DNA of 64,000 nt from positions 124,001 through 188,000 of the forward strand of contig NZ_JNZO01000011.1 of assembly GCF_000717595.1 (NCBI RefSeq), given 5' to 3'. The DNA is from Streptomyces flavochromogenes (GTDB taxonomy: Bacteria > Actinomycetota > Actinomycetes > Streptomycetales > Streptomycetaceae). The notes under the pieces were generated by a model. That model worked only from the letters and a program-made list of their open reading frames with translations. It was not told where the DNA came from and did not search any database. Position numbers and translations under genes: made by a program. Of the stretch, positions 51,303 to 59,572 are shown in pieces (positions within the stretch are counted from its first letter, which is position 1; the number at the start of each line of letters is the position of its first letter).

Positions 51303-52529
51303 ATGCCTACTCCCACTGCGTCGTCCCTCGTCCCGTCCTCCTTCCGAGGACTGCCACCCGTCGTATGGACGATCTTCGCCGGAACGATCGTCAACAGGCT
51401 CGGCTACCTCGTGACGCCCTTCCTGGTCTTCTTCCTGGCCGCGCGCGGAGTGACGGGCACGGAGACCTCGTACGTCCTGGGAGCCCTGGGCGCGGGCAAC
51501 CTCCTGGGCCCGGCCGTGGGCGGCATCCTGGCCGACCGGATCGGCCGCCGCCCGACGATGCTGATCGGCCTGATCGGAGCGTCGGCGGCGCAGGGCGCAC
51601 TGTTCCTGGCCCCCGGCGTGTGGACGATGGCGGCGGCGGCGCTGCTGATCAGCGCGGCGGGCAGCACGGTCTCACCGGCGGCCTACGCGCTCCTCGCGGA
51701 CGCCGTGGACAGCGAGCGACGCCGACGCGCGTACGCCCTGTTCGGCTGGGGAGTGAACATCGGCACGGCGGTGGCGGGAGTCCTCGGCGGCTACCTGGCG
51801 GCACGGGGCTACTGGCTGCTGTTCGTGGTGGACGCGGGATCGATGCTGGCGTACGCGCTGGTGGTGGCGGTCCGCCTGAAGGACCCGAAGGGGGAGAAGC
51901 CCCGGGAGACGTCCCAGGAGAGGAAGGACGGCATCGGCTACGGAGTCGTGCTCAGAGACCGCCTGGCCCTGCTCCTGCTCCCCCTCTTCGGAGTGCAGCT
52001 CTTCGTGTACTCGCTGACCGAGGTGGCCCTGCCGCTCGCGGTCCACGACAGCGGCCTGTCGCCGGCGGTGTACGGGGCGATGGCGGCGGTCAACGCGATC
52101 CTGGTGGTGGCGCTGCAGCCGTTCGTGACGGCGAGGCTGGCCAGGTTCCCGCAGCTGGTGGTGCAGGGCGCGGGCAGCACGCTGATCGCGGGAGGAGTGG
52201 CGCTGACCGGACTCGCGGACGGGGTCGCGGGCTACACGGTGTCGGTCGTCGTCTGGTCCCTGGGCGAGGTGGTGGTGGCGGGCATCGCCGCGGGCGTGGT
52301 CGCCAACCTGGCCCCGGCCCACGCACGCGGCCGCTACCAGGGCGCCTTCAGCTGGACGTGGGGGCTGGCGCGCTTCGCGGCACTCACGCTGGGGGTGGCC
52401 GCGTACACGACGCTGGGCCCGGCGGTGCTGTGGTGGACGGCCCTGGCGGCGGGCACCGCCGCGGCGGTGGCGACGGCGGCGCTGACGGCGAGGGTGAACG
52501 CCCGCACGGCCCACGAACTGGCGGCGTGA
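51303..52529 (+). CDS. MFS transporter (12 TM)
   Basis: A 408-residue major facilitator. Segments include VVWTIFAGTIVNRLGYLVTP, the loop 2-3 motif GGILADRIGRRPTMLIGLIG and a central cytoplasmic loop (DPKGEKPRETSQERKDG) between two six-helix halves. It belongs to the drug-exporter-like group; substrate unknown. An ATG at 51267 lacks a ribosome binding site; ATG 51303 follows GGGGG. It is divergent from an ArsR-type regulator. Confidence 0.87.
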   Translation: MPTPTASSLVPSSFRGLPPVVWTIFAGTIVNRLGYLVTPFLVFFLAARGVTGTETSYVLGALGAGNLLGPAVGGILADRIGRRPTMLIGLIGASAAQGALFLAPGVWTMAAAALLISAAGSTVSPAAYALLADAVDSERRRRAYALFGWGVNIGTAVAGVLGGYLAARGYWLLFVVDAGSMLAYALVVAVRLKDPKGEKPRETSQERKDGIGYGVVLRDRLALLLLPLFGVQLFVYSLTEVALPLAVHDSGLSPAVYGAMAAVNAILVVALQPFVTARLARFPQLVVQGAGSTLIAGGVALTGLADGVAGYTVSVVVWSLGEVVVAGIAAGVVANLAPAHARGRYQGAFSWTWGLARFAALTLGVAAYTTLGPAVLWWTALAAGTAAAVATAALTARVNARTAHELAA

Positions 52530-52536
52530 CGCCGGG

Positions 52537-52746
52537 CTACTTCCCCTCGGCAAGGGTGTGGGCCACGAGCGCGTTGGCGTGCCCGTGGCCCAGCCCGTGC
52601 TCGGCCTTCAGCCAGGAGACGAGCTCCATGTGCTTGGTGAGCGGCGAGGAACGGATGAGGTCCTGCCACTCGGAGACGGGCCGGCCGTACTTCTTCTCGA
52701 TGGAGGGGAAGTAACTGGCGGGCCCTTTGACGACGTTCTCGGCCAC
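52537..52746 (-). CDS. DUF4287-domain small protein
   Basis: A 69-residue protein starting VAENVVKGPASYFPSIEKKY, then GRPVSEWQDLIRSSPLTKHM and WLKAEHGLGHGHANALVAHT. This matches the DUF4287 family, short proteins usually found alone or fused to DUF5655. Function unknown. It lies 7 bp past the end of the MFS gene on the other strand. GTG 52746. Confidence 0.8.
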   Translation of the reverse strand: MAENVVKGPASYFPSIEKKYGRPVSEWQDLIRSSPLTKHMELVSWLKAEHGLGHGHANALVAHTLAEGK

Positions 52747-52822
52747 GGGAGTCTCCAGGGTCGGTGGGTGATGACATCCACTAGGACCCCCACTCCACCG
52801 AAAACTCATCGGAGCCGCAAGA

Positions 52823-55075
52823 TCAATCCCGCCGAATGTGCTCGGGGTCGATGTGCCGCCGCACCATGGGCACGGAGGCGAGCGCGGCGACGAGCAGCAC
52901 GCCCAGCGCACACGCGAACAGCAGGGGCAACCCCTCCCAGTCCCAGTGCACGGCGCCACCCCCGGTGATCAGATAACTGGACTCGGCAAGCCACCCGGCA
53001 ACGATGGCACCCCCCAGCCCCACGACAAGCGGCAACGACACCTGCAGGACCTGCACCCCCCGCAACGTCCCGGCCCGAGCCCCCAAAAGCGCCAAGGCGG
53101 TCACCTGCGCCCGCCGCTCCATGGCCCGATCGGCCACGGACACCACGAACGCGGCCACCCCGATGACAAGCCCGAGCACCATCCCGACGGCAAGCAGACT
53201 CCGAATGACGGCGAGCTGAGCGAGCGAGTCGATGACGATCCCGACGGGCTCGACGGGGGAGGTGGGCGCGACGGCCCCGATGCCGTCGAGAACGGACCGG
53301 ATGGTGGCGGGGTCGGAGTCACTGACGAGGGTGAGGGTGCCGGCGGAGTCGGCGAGGTTGGAGGGGAGTAGGGAAGGGGGGACGAGGAGGGTGCCTGAGT
53401 CGAAGACGGACAGGTCCCAGGGACGCACGTCAACCTGCTCGCGAGGCACTGTGAGCACGCCTTTCTGGCCGTTCTTGAGTACGAAGGGGTACCGCTCTCC
53501 GGCCTTCGGGTCGTGTCTGAGCGGCGCGCGTTGGTCCCGTAGCGCCATGACCTTGTTGTCCACACATCCCGTGGCCCGCTCCGTGGACACGGCGAGCTGT
53601 GCGCAGGTGGAGATTACGAGGTCGGCACGCGGCACGTCGGTGCCGTCCAACGGATCCCAGGAGCTGTACGAGACCACCTGCGTCCGCACACCCGGCACGC
53701 TGGCCAGCGCCTTTCGTTGCGCCGGATCGAGTTGGTCCAAACGGATGCTGTACTCCTGAAGAGGAGCAGTCGGGCGACTCACCTGGTTCAGTTCAATGAG
53801 CACGCCCTGGGTCAGAGAGGCACCGAACACCAGAAGCACCAGCCCGGTGGCGACTCTCAGCGTGGACCCAGGGTCGACCTCGGTCCGCCGCATTGCCAAG
53901 GCCACTGGGAGCGACTTCGTCGCCCCAGCTAGTCGCCGCGCCAGCCACGCTGTGATTGGTGCCAGCCCGAAGACGAGCCCGGCACCAGTCAACAAAACGG
54001 CGCCAGGCACCAGCAGAGAACTGGCCGATCCCCCGGATGGGTCCCGCCCCATGATGCTGAGCACGCAGTACCCACCGATGATGCCCAGCCCTGGAACCAG
54101 AAGCAGCGTCCCGAACTTCCTGGGAGGCTTGCGGTCCCCGGTGCGGCGCACGCTGATGGGCGACATGGCAGCCCGCCGTGCACTGAACTGTCCTACGAAC
54201 CATGCGAGCGCCGGGCATCCCAGCAGACACATGGCAAGGGTCGGCCCGGAGGGTCGGCCATCCGCGGGATACCAGTGCAAGCCTGGCAGTCCTACTCGAG
54301 CCATCAGCTCGTTGACTCCGAGATACCCCACAACTCCGATCACGGTCCCGACCGATGCGGCGGCGACGCTCTCCCCGGCGTTGACCCGCAGGGTGTCCTT
54401 CATGCTGAGGCCGACGAGCCGGAGGGCGGCGAGCCGCCGGGCACGCGATTCTCCAGAGAGCCGGGCGCAGACGGAGAGGAAGATGACGAGCGGGAGCAGC
54501 ACGATGCACCCGAGGGTGAAGCGCAGAATGTTGAGGGTTGATGGTTCGACGATCTGCCGCCAGGACCGTCCGATTCCGAAGCCACCCAACTCTTCCGCTT
54601 CGGTCAGCTCGGCTGGGGTGGTTCCAACATAGGCGTAGAGATCGTTGTTATCGCCCAACCCACTTGGCGTGATGGTGCCCGTCACCCGGCCTGGAACAAG
54701 GCCTGCAGCTTGTGGATTGGCGGCCAGGATCTCACCCAGCTTCGGCGAAACAATCGCCTCACCTGCACCGGGAAGTTTGCCGATTCCCGGGGGTACGGGG
54801 GTCGGCCCAGGTCTTGTTCGTGCGACAAAGACTCTATGGAGTGGCTGTGACCCGTACGGCTCGCGAAGTTCCTGATAGAGGACGTTACTTGTGCCTGGTC
54901 GTGGCTCGCGGGCAGCCGTGCGCGCGTCATGAGCGGCGAGGATCGATGGAATGGTGAGGACTGCGGCAAGGCACGCCACTCCAAGCGCCGAGCCCAGCGC
55001 CATCAGGAGGAAGCGAACCTTTCCCCGACGTCCGCTTCCCCATAACAGGCGCAATCCGAGGACGAACGCGTTCAC
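52823..55075 (-). CDS. FtsX-like ABC transporter permease
   Basis: A 750-residue permease with two FtsX modules. A first TM (VRFLLMALGSALGVACLAAV) leads to an extracytoplasmic domain, then TM pairs and a second unit ending in AVIRSLLAVGMVLGLVIGV, GLGGAIVAGWLAES and LLFACALGVLLVAALASVPM. The large periplasmic-type domains suggest a MacB-like mechanotransmission exporter of a peptide, lipid or drug. It overlaps the ATPase gene by GTGA at 55072-55075. GC content is visibly lower in 53.4-55.1 kb than in the flanks. Confidence 0.88.
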   Translation of the reverse strand: MNAFVLGLRLLWGSGRRGKVRFLLMALGSALGVACLAAVLTIPSILAAHDARTAAREPRPGTSNVLYQELREPYGSQPLHRVFVARTRPGPTPVPPGIGKLPGAGEAIVSPKLGEILAANPQAAGLVPGRVTGTITPSGLGDNNDLYAYVGTTPAELTEAEELGGFGIGRSWRQIVEPSTLNILRFTLGCIVLLPLVIFLSVCARLSGESRARRLAALRLVGLSMKDTLRVNAGESVAAASVGTVIGVVGYLGVNELMARVGLPGLHWYPADGRPSGPTLAMCLLGCPALAWFVGQFSARRAAMSPISVRRTGDRKPPRKFGTLLLVPGLGIIGGYCVLSIMGRDPSGGSASSLLVPGAVLLTGAGLVFGLAPITAWLARRLAGATKSLPVALAMRRTEVDPGSTLRVATGLVLLVFGASLTQGVLIELNQVSRPTAPLQEYSIRLDQLDPAQRKALASVPGVRTQVVSYSSWDPLDGTDVPRADLVISTCAQLAVSTERATGCVDNKVMALRDQRAPLRHDPKAGERYPFVLKNGQKGVLTVPREQVDVRPWDLSVFDSGTLLVPPSLLPSNLADSAGTLTLVSDSDPATIRSVLDGIGAVAPTSPVEPVGIVIDSLAQLAVIRSLLAVGMVLGLVIGVAAFVVSVADRAMERRAQVTALALLGARAGTLRGVQVLQVSLPLVVGLGGAIVAGWLAESSYLITGGGAVHWDWEGLPLLFACALGVLLVAALASVPMVRRHIDPEHIRRD

Positions 55076-55746
55076 ACCGCCACCCGCTGGGCCAGAACAC
55101 CATCCGACATCGTGTACTGCGTATCGGCCCGCGCGGCGACGTCGGCATCGTGCGTGACAATCACCACGGCCGTCTTCTGCCTGCGTGCCAGCTGAAGGAA
55201 CTCTGCCAACACAGCTGATGCGTTGGCACTGTCGAGCGCGCCGGTCGGCTCGTCAGCGAACACCACGTCAGGCCGGTGGACCAGAGCGCGTGCGACCGCA
55301 ACGCGCTGACTCTGGCCCCCGGACAACTTCGAGGTTCTGCGCCTCAGCAGATCACCCATCCCGAGCCGCCCGAGCACCTGCGCGGCGACGGCGTGGGCAT
55401 GAACCTTGCTGATGCCGGCAAGCCGAAGGGGAAGGGCTGCGTTCTCCTCGACGGTCAGTTCGGGCAACAGCTCCCCGTACTGAAAGACGAACCCGAGACG
55501 GGTGCGACGCAGGGCGCTCAGCTCACCATCAGGCAGGCTCGAGAGCGGGATCCCGTCGAAGGTCACGGTGCCGTTGGTCGGTGGCAGAACTCCCGCGAGG
55601 CAATACAGCAGCGACGATTTCCCCGACCCGCTGCTGCCCATGATGGCGGCCACCTCGCCGCGCTTGAGCACGAAATCTGCGCTATTGACGGCCTGCTCAG
55701 TGCCGTAGAAGAGATCCACGCCCTCGGCGCGGAGGATGGTTTCCAT
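55072..55746 (-). CDS. ABC transporter ATP-binding protein (LolD/MacB type)
   Basis: A 224-residue ATPase. Walker A is AAIMGSSGSGKSSLLYCLAG, the Q-loop VFQYGELLPELTVEEN, signature KLSGGQSQRVAVARALVHRP, Walker B DVVFADEPTGALD and the H-loop VIVTHDADVAARAD. It pairs with the following FtsX permease. ATG 55746 has GGAG nine bases upstream; an ATG at 55761 is possible. Confidence 0.92.
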   Translation of the reverse strand: METILRAEGVDLFYGTEQAVNSADFVLKRGEVAAIMGSSGSGKSSLLYCLAGVLPPTNGTVTFDGIPLSSLPDGELSALRRTRLGFVFQYGELLPELTVEENAALPLRLAGISKVHAHAVAAQVLGRLGMGDLLRRRTSKLSGGQSQRVAVARALVHRPDVVFADEPTGALDSANASAVLAEFLQLARRQKTAVVIVTHDADVAARADTQYTMSDGVLAQRVAV

Positions 55747-55805
55747 CGTGGTGCGCTCCATGAGGATGAGGGGGCCGCGTGGTCCGCGGCCCCCGGAACC
55801 GTTGA

Positions 55806-56213
55806 CTACCTCCGCGAGAACAGCCGTTCCCGAGAGCAGTAGTCAGGGCGCAAGGAGCCCCGGTCGAGGCAAACTTGCATGCGCACTTCTTTGGTCTTCA
55901 GAACGGCGCCGTCGGTGAAGACCTTGTCGACCTTCATGTCAGCCCGCTGGACACCCTTCAGGTCACCCCACGGGTATTCCTCGACCTTGACGCGGAGGTA
56001 GACGTTGTGGCCATCGCCGTCGTTCTCGTCGCGCAGCTCGCCCTTCACGTGAAGGCCGCTCGGCACCTTGGTTGTTGGCTGCCAGGCGTACGTGCCGACG
56101 AACGCAACGCCTGGCGTCCGCATGACCAACTTGTGAGGCGAACTCGCCACCGCCACCCCCATCCCCCCAAAGAACAGCCCCGCAGCCACCACCGCCGTAG
56201 CCAACTTCCTCAT
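55806..56213 (-). CDS. Secreted protein of unknown function
   Basis: A 135-residue protein with a signal peptide (MRKLATAVVAAGLFFGGMGV, cleavage near AVASS), followed by a beta-rich mature part: VGTYAWQPTTKVPSGLHVKG, NVYLRVKVEEYPWGDLKGVQ and a C-terminus with two cysteines (MQVCLDRGSLRPDYCSRERL). It lies 60 bp upstream of the ABC ATPase gene on the same strand and may be in the same operon, perhaps as a substrate or accessory protein. Confidence 0.78.
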   Translation of the reverse strand: MRKLATAVVAAGLFFGGMGVAVASSPHKLVMRTPGVAFVGTYAWQPTTKVPSGLHVKGELRDENDGDGHNVYLRVKVEEYPWGDLKGVQRADMKVDKVFTDGAVLKTKEVRMQVCLDRGSLRPDYCSRERLFSRR

Positions 56214-56436
56214 CGATAACCCCTGTTTGGTCGAGCCGACTGGTCATCACAGAAAGTATCGGCATCACTACACACCGGTGGTCGCAGTAACGTCCCTCCC
56301 TCCCATCACCCCCCGATCCAGTGAATGAAGCCGCCCCGGGGGACGCAGGACCCCTCCCGGCCCACCTGCACCCCGTAGGAGTGATCACCGGTGCGCCTCC
56401 GTGAAGGCGCGCGCCGGCAGCCCCAAAGATGCGCGC

Positions 56437-57006
56437 ATGCGCCTTTCCTCCTCCCCTTCCTTCACGCTCCGCCGCGCCCTCCTCCCCGTCGTCGCCGCCG
56501 TCGCCCTCCTCGGGACCGCCGGTTCCGTCGGTGCCGGGGCCGTCGAGGCGTGTGGGTCGGTCATCACCGCCCCGCTCGCCCGGCCCGTGGCCGCCGACGA
56601 TCCCTGTCCCAGCAGCGACCCCGTCGTGTGCCGGATCCGCGTGCTGCCGATGGATCAGAAGGTCGAGGCCCAGCGGACCCGGATGCAGTACCACGGGCTT
56701 CTCGAGGACATGCACCGCACGGAGGCCGCCATGCGTGAGGCGGGTGCCACGGACGAGGAGATCGCCCGTGAGCTGGTCGACATGCGGAACCAGGCCAAGG
56801 AGATCACCCGCGCCGGCATGACCCCGGAGGAGGTGCGGATCCTCGAACAGCGGAACATCGCCAAGTACGGCAACCCGCTCGGTCCGACCGCGGACCAGCT
56901 GTACGTCAAGTACGGCTCCTGGCAGCAGGTGATCGACGCGTCGATGCGTACCAGCTACGCCGTCGACCGCGAACTCAGCCTCGAATACCGCCCCTGCCCC
57001 GTGTAG
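56437..57006 (+). CDS. Secreted alpha-helical protein of unknown function
   Basis: A 189-residue protein with a signal segment (FTLRRALLPVVAAVALLGTA, cleavage near GAGAVEA), a cysteine-containing linker, then a charged helical region (LLEDMHRTEAAMREAGATDE, EIARELVDMRNQAKEITRAG) and KYGNPLGPTADQLYVKYGSW. It ends SLEYRPCPV. ATG 56437 sits just before the signal segment; a GTG at 56401 would add 12 residues. It is followed by a strong terminator, so it is a single-gene unit. Confidence 0.75.
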   Translation: MRLSSSPSFTLRRALLPVVAAVALLGTAGSVGAGAVEACGSVITAPLARPVAADDPCPSSDPVVCRIRVLPMDQKVEAQRTRMQYHGLLEDMHRTEAAMREAGATDEEIARELVDMRNQAKEITRAGMTPEEVRILEQRNIAKYGNPLGPTADQLYVKYGSWQQVIDASMRTSYAVDRELSLEYRPCPV

Positions 57007-57024
57007 GGACGCGAAGGCACGCAC

Positions 57025-57072
57025 GAATGCCGGTGGGCCGGGACGCCGACGCGTCCCGGCCCACCGGCATTC
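57025..57072 (+). terminator. 21-bp perfect hairpin
   Basis: GAATGCCGGTGGGCCGGGAC... (57025-57045) is exactly complementary to 57052-57072, with loop CCGACG. It is the terminator of the secreted-protein gene ending at 57006. The following 57073-57314 is GC-rich and shows no gene. Confidence 0.9.
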
Positions 57073-57314
57073 ACGGAGGAGGCGCGCCTCACGCGCCCCA
57101 GGTACCCGCCCGCCCGCATCGTGCCATGCGCCTCCGCCGCCTCGGGCGCGTGGGCCCGGCCCGCCGGTCCGGCGGCAGGGTCACGGTCGGGCCGGCCGCG
57201 CCCTCCTCGGTGCGGCCGCGCAGACGGCCATCTCCACCGCCCAGGCGCCGAGTTCGGCGCCGCCCCGGCTCGGCGCGGCGAGGCCGGTCATCGGGGGTCG
57301 GCGGAGGGCGTGAC

Positions 57315-57683
57315 TCACTCGACCAGCTGGATCACGATGCCGTTGGGGTCGGTCAGCTGGAACAGCCGCTCACCCCAGGGCTCTTCGCGCAGCGGCATGG
57401 TGATGGGCGCGCCCTCGGCCCGCAGTCGGGCCTCTTCCGCCGCGAGGTCGCCGACGGTGAACGCCAGGATCAGGCCCGCCGCCTGCTGGTCCCGCTGCTC
57501 GGGCGGCAGGACCTCGGTGCCCCGGCGCAGCAGCACGATGTCGACGGCGGTGTCCTCGCGGGTCAGCGAGGCGAAGCCGTCGGCGGCCATGGCCACCTGG
57601 TAGCCGAGGTGGGTGGTGAGGAAGTCCCGGGAGGCGTCCACGTCGGCGACGGTGAGGGAGAGGGTGGAGGTGGAGACGTTCAC
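57315..57683 (-). CDS. VOC-family (glyoxalase/dioxygenase-fold) protein
   Basis: A 122-residue protein with paired beta-alpha-beta-beta-beta modules: STLSLTVADVDASRDFLTTH, LGYQVAMAADGFASLTREDT, AGLILAFTVGDLAAEEARLR and WGERLFQLTDPNGIVIQLVE. The C-terminal DPNGxxIQL block is typical of VOC proteins. Substrate unknown; it could be a resistance or small-molecule-modifying enzyme. GTG 57683. Confidence 0.87.
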   Translation of the reverse strand: MNVSTSTLSLTVADVDASRDFLTTHLGYQVAMAADGFASLTREDTAVDIVLLRRGTEVLPPEQRDQQAAGLILAFTVGDLAAEEARLRAEGAPITMPLREEPWGERLFQLTDPNGIVIQLVE

Positions 57684-57779
57684 GGTGGCTCCTCGGGAAG
57701 CGGGTCGGGTGGGCAGGTGAGCGGGTCGGCAGGTGTGCCGGCGTGCAGACGCGCGGGGGTGCAGCCGGGCCGTCCGGCG

Positions 57780-58004
57780 TCAGTACGTGCGGCGCGGTGC
57801 CTGGAACCGGTGACGGGTCCCGTTGCGGTCCGTGCGCGGCAGCTCGCGGAGCGGGGGGCGCCGGGTGGCGGGCGCCGGCCCGGTGTCCTGGGCGGCGCCG
57901 CGCTCGGCGGCTCCGATGGACGCGGTGCTGAACGCGGGGCTGACCGCGGTGTTGAACGCGGTGCTGGACGCAGTGCTGAACGGGGCGGGGTCCTGCTTCG
58001 GCAT
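57780..58004 (-). CDS. Small Ser/Thr/Ala-rich protein, unknown
   Basis: A 74-residue candidate gene starting MPKQDPAPFSTASSTAFNTA, with an internal short repeat (F-S/N-T-A), then VSPAFSTASIGAAERGAAQD and a basic end (RTDRNGTRHRFQAPRRTY). AAGAGG lies six bases before the ATG. It is divergent from the tetR gene at 58125. The repeats and low complexity mean it may not be translated. Confidence 0.45.
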   Translation of the reverse strand: MPKQDPAPFSTASSTAFNTAVSPAFSTASIGAAERGAAQDTGPAPATRRPPLRELPRTDRNGTRHRFQAPRRTY

Positions 58005-58059
58005 ACGCGGCCTCTTCCCTTGGGCTCTTCGGTTCTACCGGGCGATTTTTGCGACGGAC

Positions 58060-58115
58060 GTAACTTTACGCACGGCTGCGCGAGTACGTCAAGGATATTT
58101 TTACGTCGCATGTAA
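58060..58115. promoter_or_regulatory. GTAA/TTAC inverted repeats in the tetR control region
   Basis: TTACGTCGCATGTAA (58101-58115) is an inverted repeat 10 bp before the tetR ATG. GTAACTTTAC (58060-58069) lies further upstream. The AT-rich stretch AAGGATATTTTTACG between them may hold the promoter. Likely an autoregulatory operator. Confidence 0.5.
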
Positions 58116-58124
58116 GATTCGCTC

Positions 58125-58757
58125 ATGGGTACCGAGAGCATGGGACTCCGCGAGTCCAAGAAGCAGGAGACCAGGCAGCTGATCTCCGACCACGCCACCC
58201 GCCTCTTCATGGAGCAGGGCTTCGAGCAGACGACCATCACAGAGATCGCCACGGCGGCCCGCGTCGCCAAGAAGACGGTCACCAACTACTTCCCGCGGAA
58301 GGAGGACCTGGCCCTCGACCACCACGAGGCGTTCACCGCGACCCTGGCCCGCGCGGTCGCCGACCGGGCCGAGGGCGAGTCGCCGCTCGCCGCGCTGCGC
58401 CGCGAGTTCATCGCCGCGGTCGAGACGTGCGACCCCGTCGCCGGCTTCGCCGGCCCGGAGTTCGCCCGCATGATCGCCGAGAGTCCCACCCTGAGCGCCC
58501 GCCTGCGCGAACTTCACGACCTGCGCGAGGAGGCCCTCGCGCAGGCTCTGGCGGCTGTCGCCCCCGCCCAGGACCCGGCCGTCGCCCCCCGGGCCGCAGC
58601 GGCGCTCCTGGGCGCCGCCCACCGGCTGCTGTTCCAGCGCATCCAGGAGCTCACCCTCGCCGGGGAGCCCAACGCCCGGATCGCGGCTGTCGTGGCCCCG
58701 GAGGCGACGTACGTCTTCGATCTCCTCGGAGCCGGCCTCTCCGCCGGGGAGAGCTGA
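58125..58757 (+). CDS. TetR/AcrR-family regulator
   Basis: A 210-residue regulator. The helix-turn-helix is GFEQTTITEIATAARVAKKT-VTNYFPRKEDL, preceded by RESKKQETRQLISDHATRLF. The C-terminal ligand domain is helical (AALRREFIAAVETCDPVAGF, ELHDLREEALAQALAAVAPA). It is divergent from a small unknown gene; the VOC protein further left is a possible target. Start 58125. Confidence 0.88.
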   Translation: MGTESMGLRESKKQETRQLISDHATRLFMEQGFEQTTITEIATAARVAKKTVTNYFPRKEDLALDHHEAFTATLARAVADRAEGESPLAALRREFIAAVETCDPVAGFAGPEFARMIAESPTLSARLRELHDLREEALAQALAAVAPAQDPAVAPRAAAALLGAAHRLLFQRIQELTLAGEPNARIAAVVAPEATYVFDLLGAGLSAGES

Positions 58758-58771
58758 CCGCCCCGGACAAC

Positions 58772-58807
58772 GTCGAAGGCCCCGCTGCAAGCAGCGGGGC
58801 CTTCGAC
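58772..58807. terminator. 17-bp perfect hairpin between tetR and tRNA-Ser(GGA)
   Basis: GTCGAAGGCCCCGCTGC (58772-58788) and its exact complement (58791-58807) around AA. It separates the convergent tetR and tRNA genes. Confidence 0.85.
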
Positions 58808-58826
58808 ATCGTGCCCGGTGAGGCAC

Positions 58827-58914
58827 TGGCGGAGGATACGAGATTCGAACTCGTGAGGGGTTGCCCCCAACACGCTTTCCAAGCGTGCGCCCTAGGCCTC
58901 TAGGCGAATCCTCC
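58827..58914 (-). tRNA. tRNA-Ser (anticodon GGA)
   Basis: Minus strand: begins GGAGGATTCGCCTAGAGG and ends ATCCTCCGCCA. The acceptor stem GGAGGAT/ATCCTCC is perfect, with an encoded CCA. The anticodon stem-loop is CACGC-TTGGAAA-GCGTG, anticodon GGA (UCC/UCU). A long variable arm (GGGGGCAACCCC region) marks a class II tRNA. Confidence 0.96.
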
Positions 58915-58989
58915 GCCGCGAACATTACATGACCGAAGAGGGTGCTCGCGAACTCGATCCTGGTGGGGGGTGGTGAGGGGGCCGGCGAC

Positions 58990-59155
58990 GCGTCCGGGGC
59001 ATGTCCGCCGATGTCTCGGGCGACGTCTCGGGCGATGTCTCCGCCGATGTTTTCGGCGGGGAGACCGGTGGGGTGCCCGGTGAGGTGTCCGGTGGTGTCC
59101 GGTGAGGTGCCCGGTGGGTGTCCGGTGAGGTGCCCGGTGCGTGTCCCCTGAGGTG
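58990..59155. repeat. Two adjacent short tandem-repeat tracts upstream of ffs
   Basis: First tract: 15-bp units like GATGTCTCGGGCGAC (about 58998-59050). Second tract: units of CCGGTGAGGTG with variants GTCCGGTG (about 59070-59150). No convincing gene in 58915-59218. Confidence 0.6.
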
Positions 59156-59218
59156 TCCCGCCGGGGAGCGAGGGGGCGCGGGGCTTCGGGGGGTTCGCCA
59201 TCGGGTACTCTGGGCGAA

Positions 59219-59304
59219 GCCCCTCACGCGGTGCTATCTGACTGAACTCCCCCAGGGCCGGAAGGCAGCAAGGGTAGGTCGGCTCTGGCAGGTGCGTGGG
59301 GGGC
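59219..59304 (+). ncRNA. ffs: Signal recognition particle RNA (4.5S-like)
   Basis: The conserved SRP RNA domain IV is present: CCCAGGGCCGGAAGGCAGCA, AGGGTAGGTC and CTCTGGCAGG. Outer ends GCCCCTCACGC (59219-59229) and GCGTGGGGGGC (59294-59304) pair fully with one G-U. It sits upstream of dnaX, its usual place in Streptomyces. The mature ends may extend by a few bases. The 268 bp to dnaX are GC-rich degenerate repeats without a gene. Confidence 0.93.
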
Positions 59305-59572
59305 GCTTGCGTTCCCGTGCAGAACGAAAGCCGCGGCGGCGAAGGCCGGGCTGCGGACGCCGGGGCAGTGGACGCGGCAATCACCGAGGCGGCGAAGACC
59401 TGCGCAACGGCCAGGGCGGTGGATGCCGGGGCCTGAGCGCGGCGAAGACCGGCGCAGCGGCCGCGGCCGTACCCGGGCGGCCGCCGAGGCGGTGACCGGT
59501 GGTGGCGCCCGAGGCGGTGGCCGGTGGCGGGTTTTTCCCGGGTTGTCGGTGGGCGCCTATAACCTCGTACAT

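Noticed and set aside
52823..55746. ABC exporter as LanT of the lipolanthine cluster
   Set aside because: It lies 24 kb away beyond housekeeping genes, is of MacB/FtsX type, and differs in base composition.
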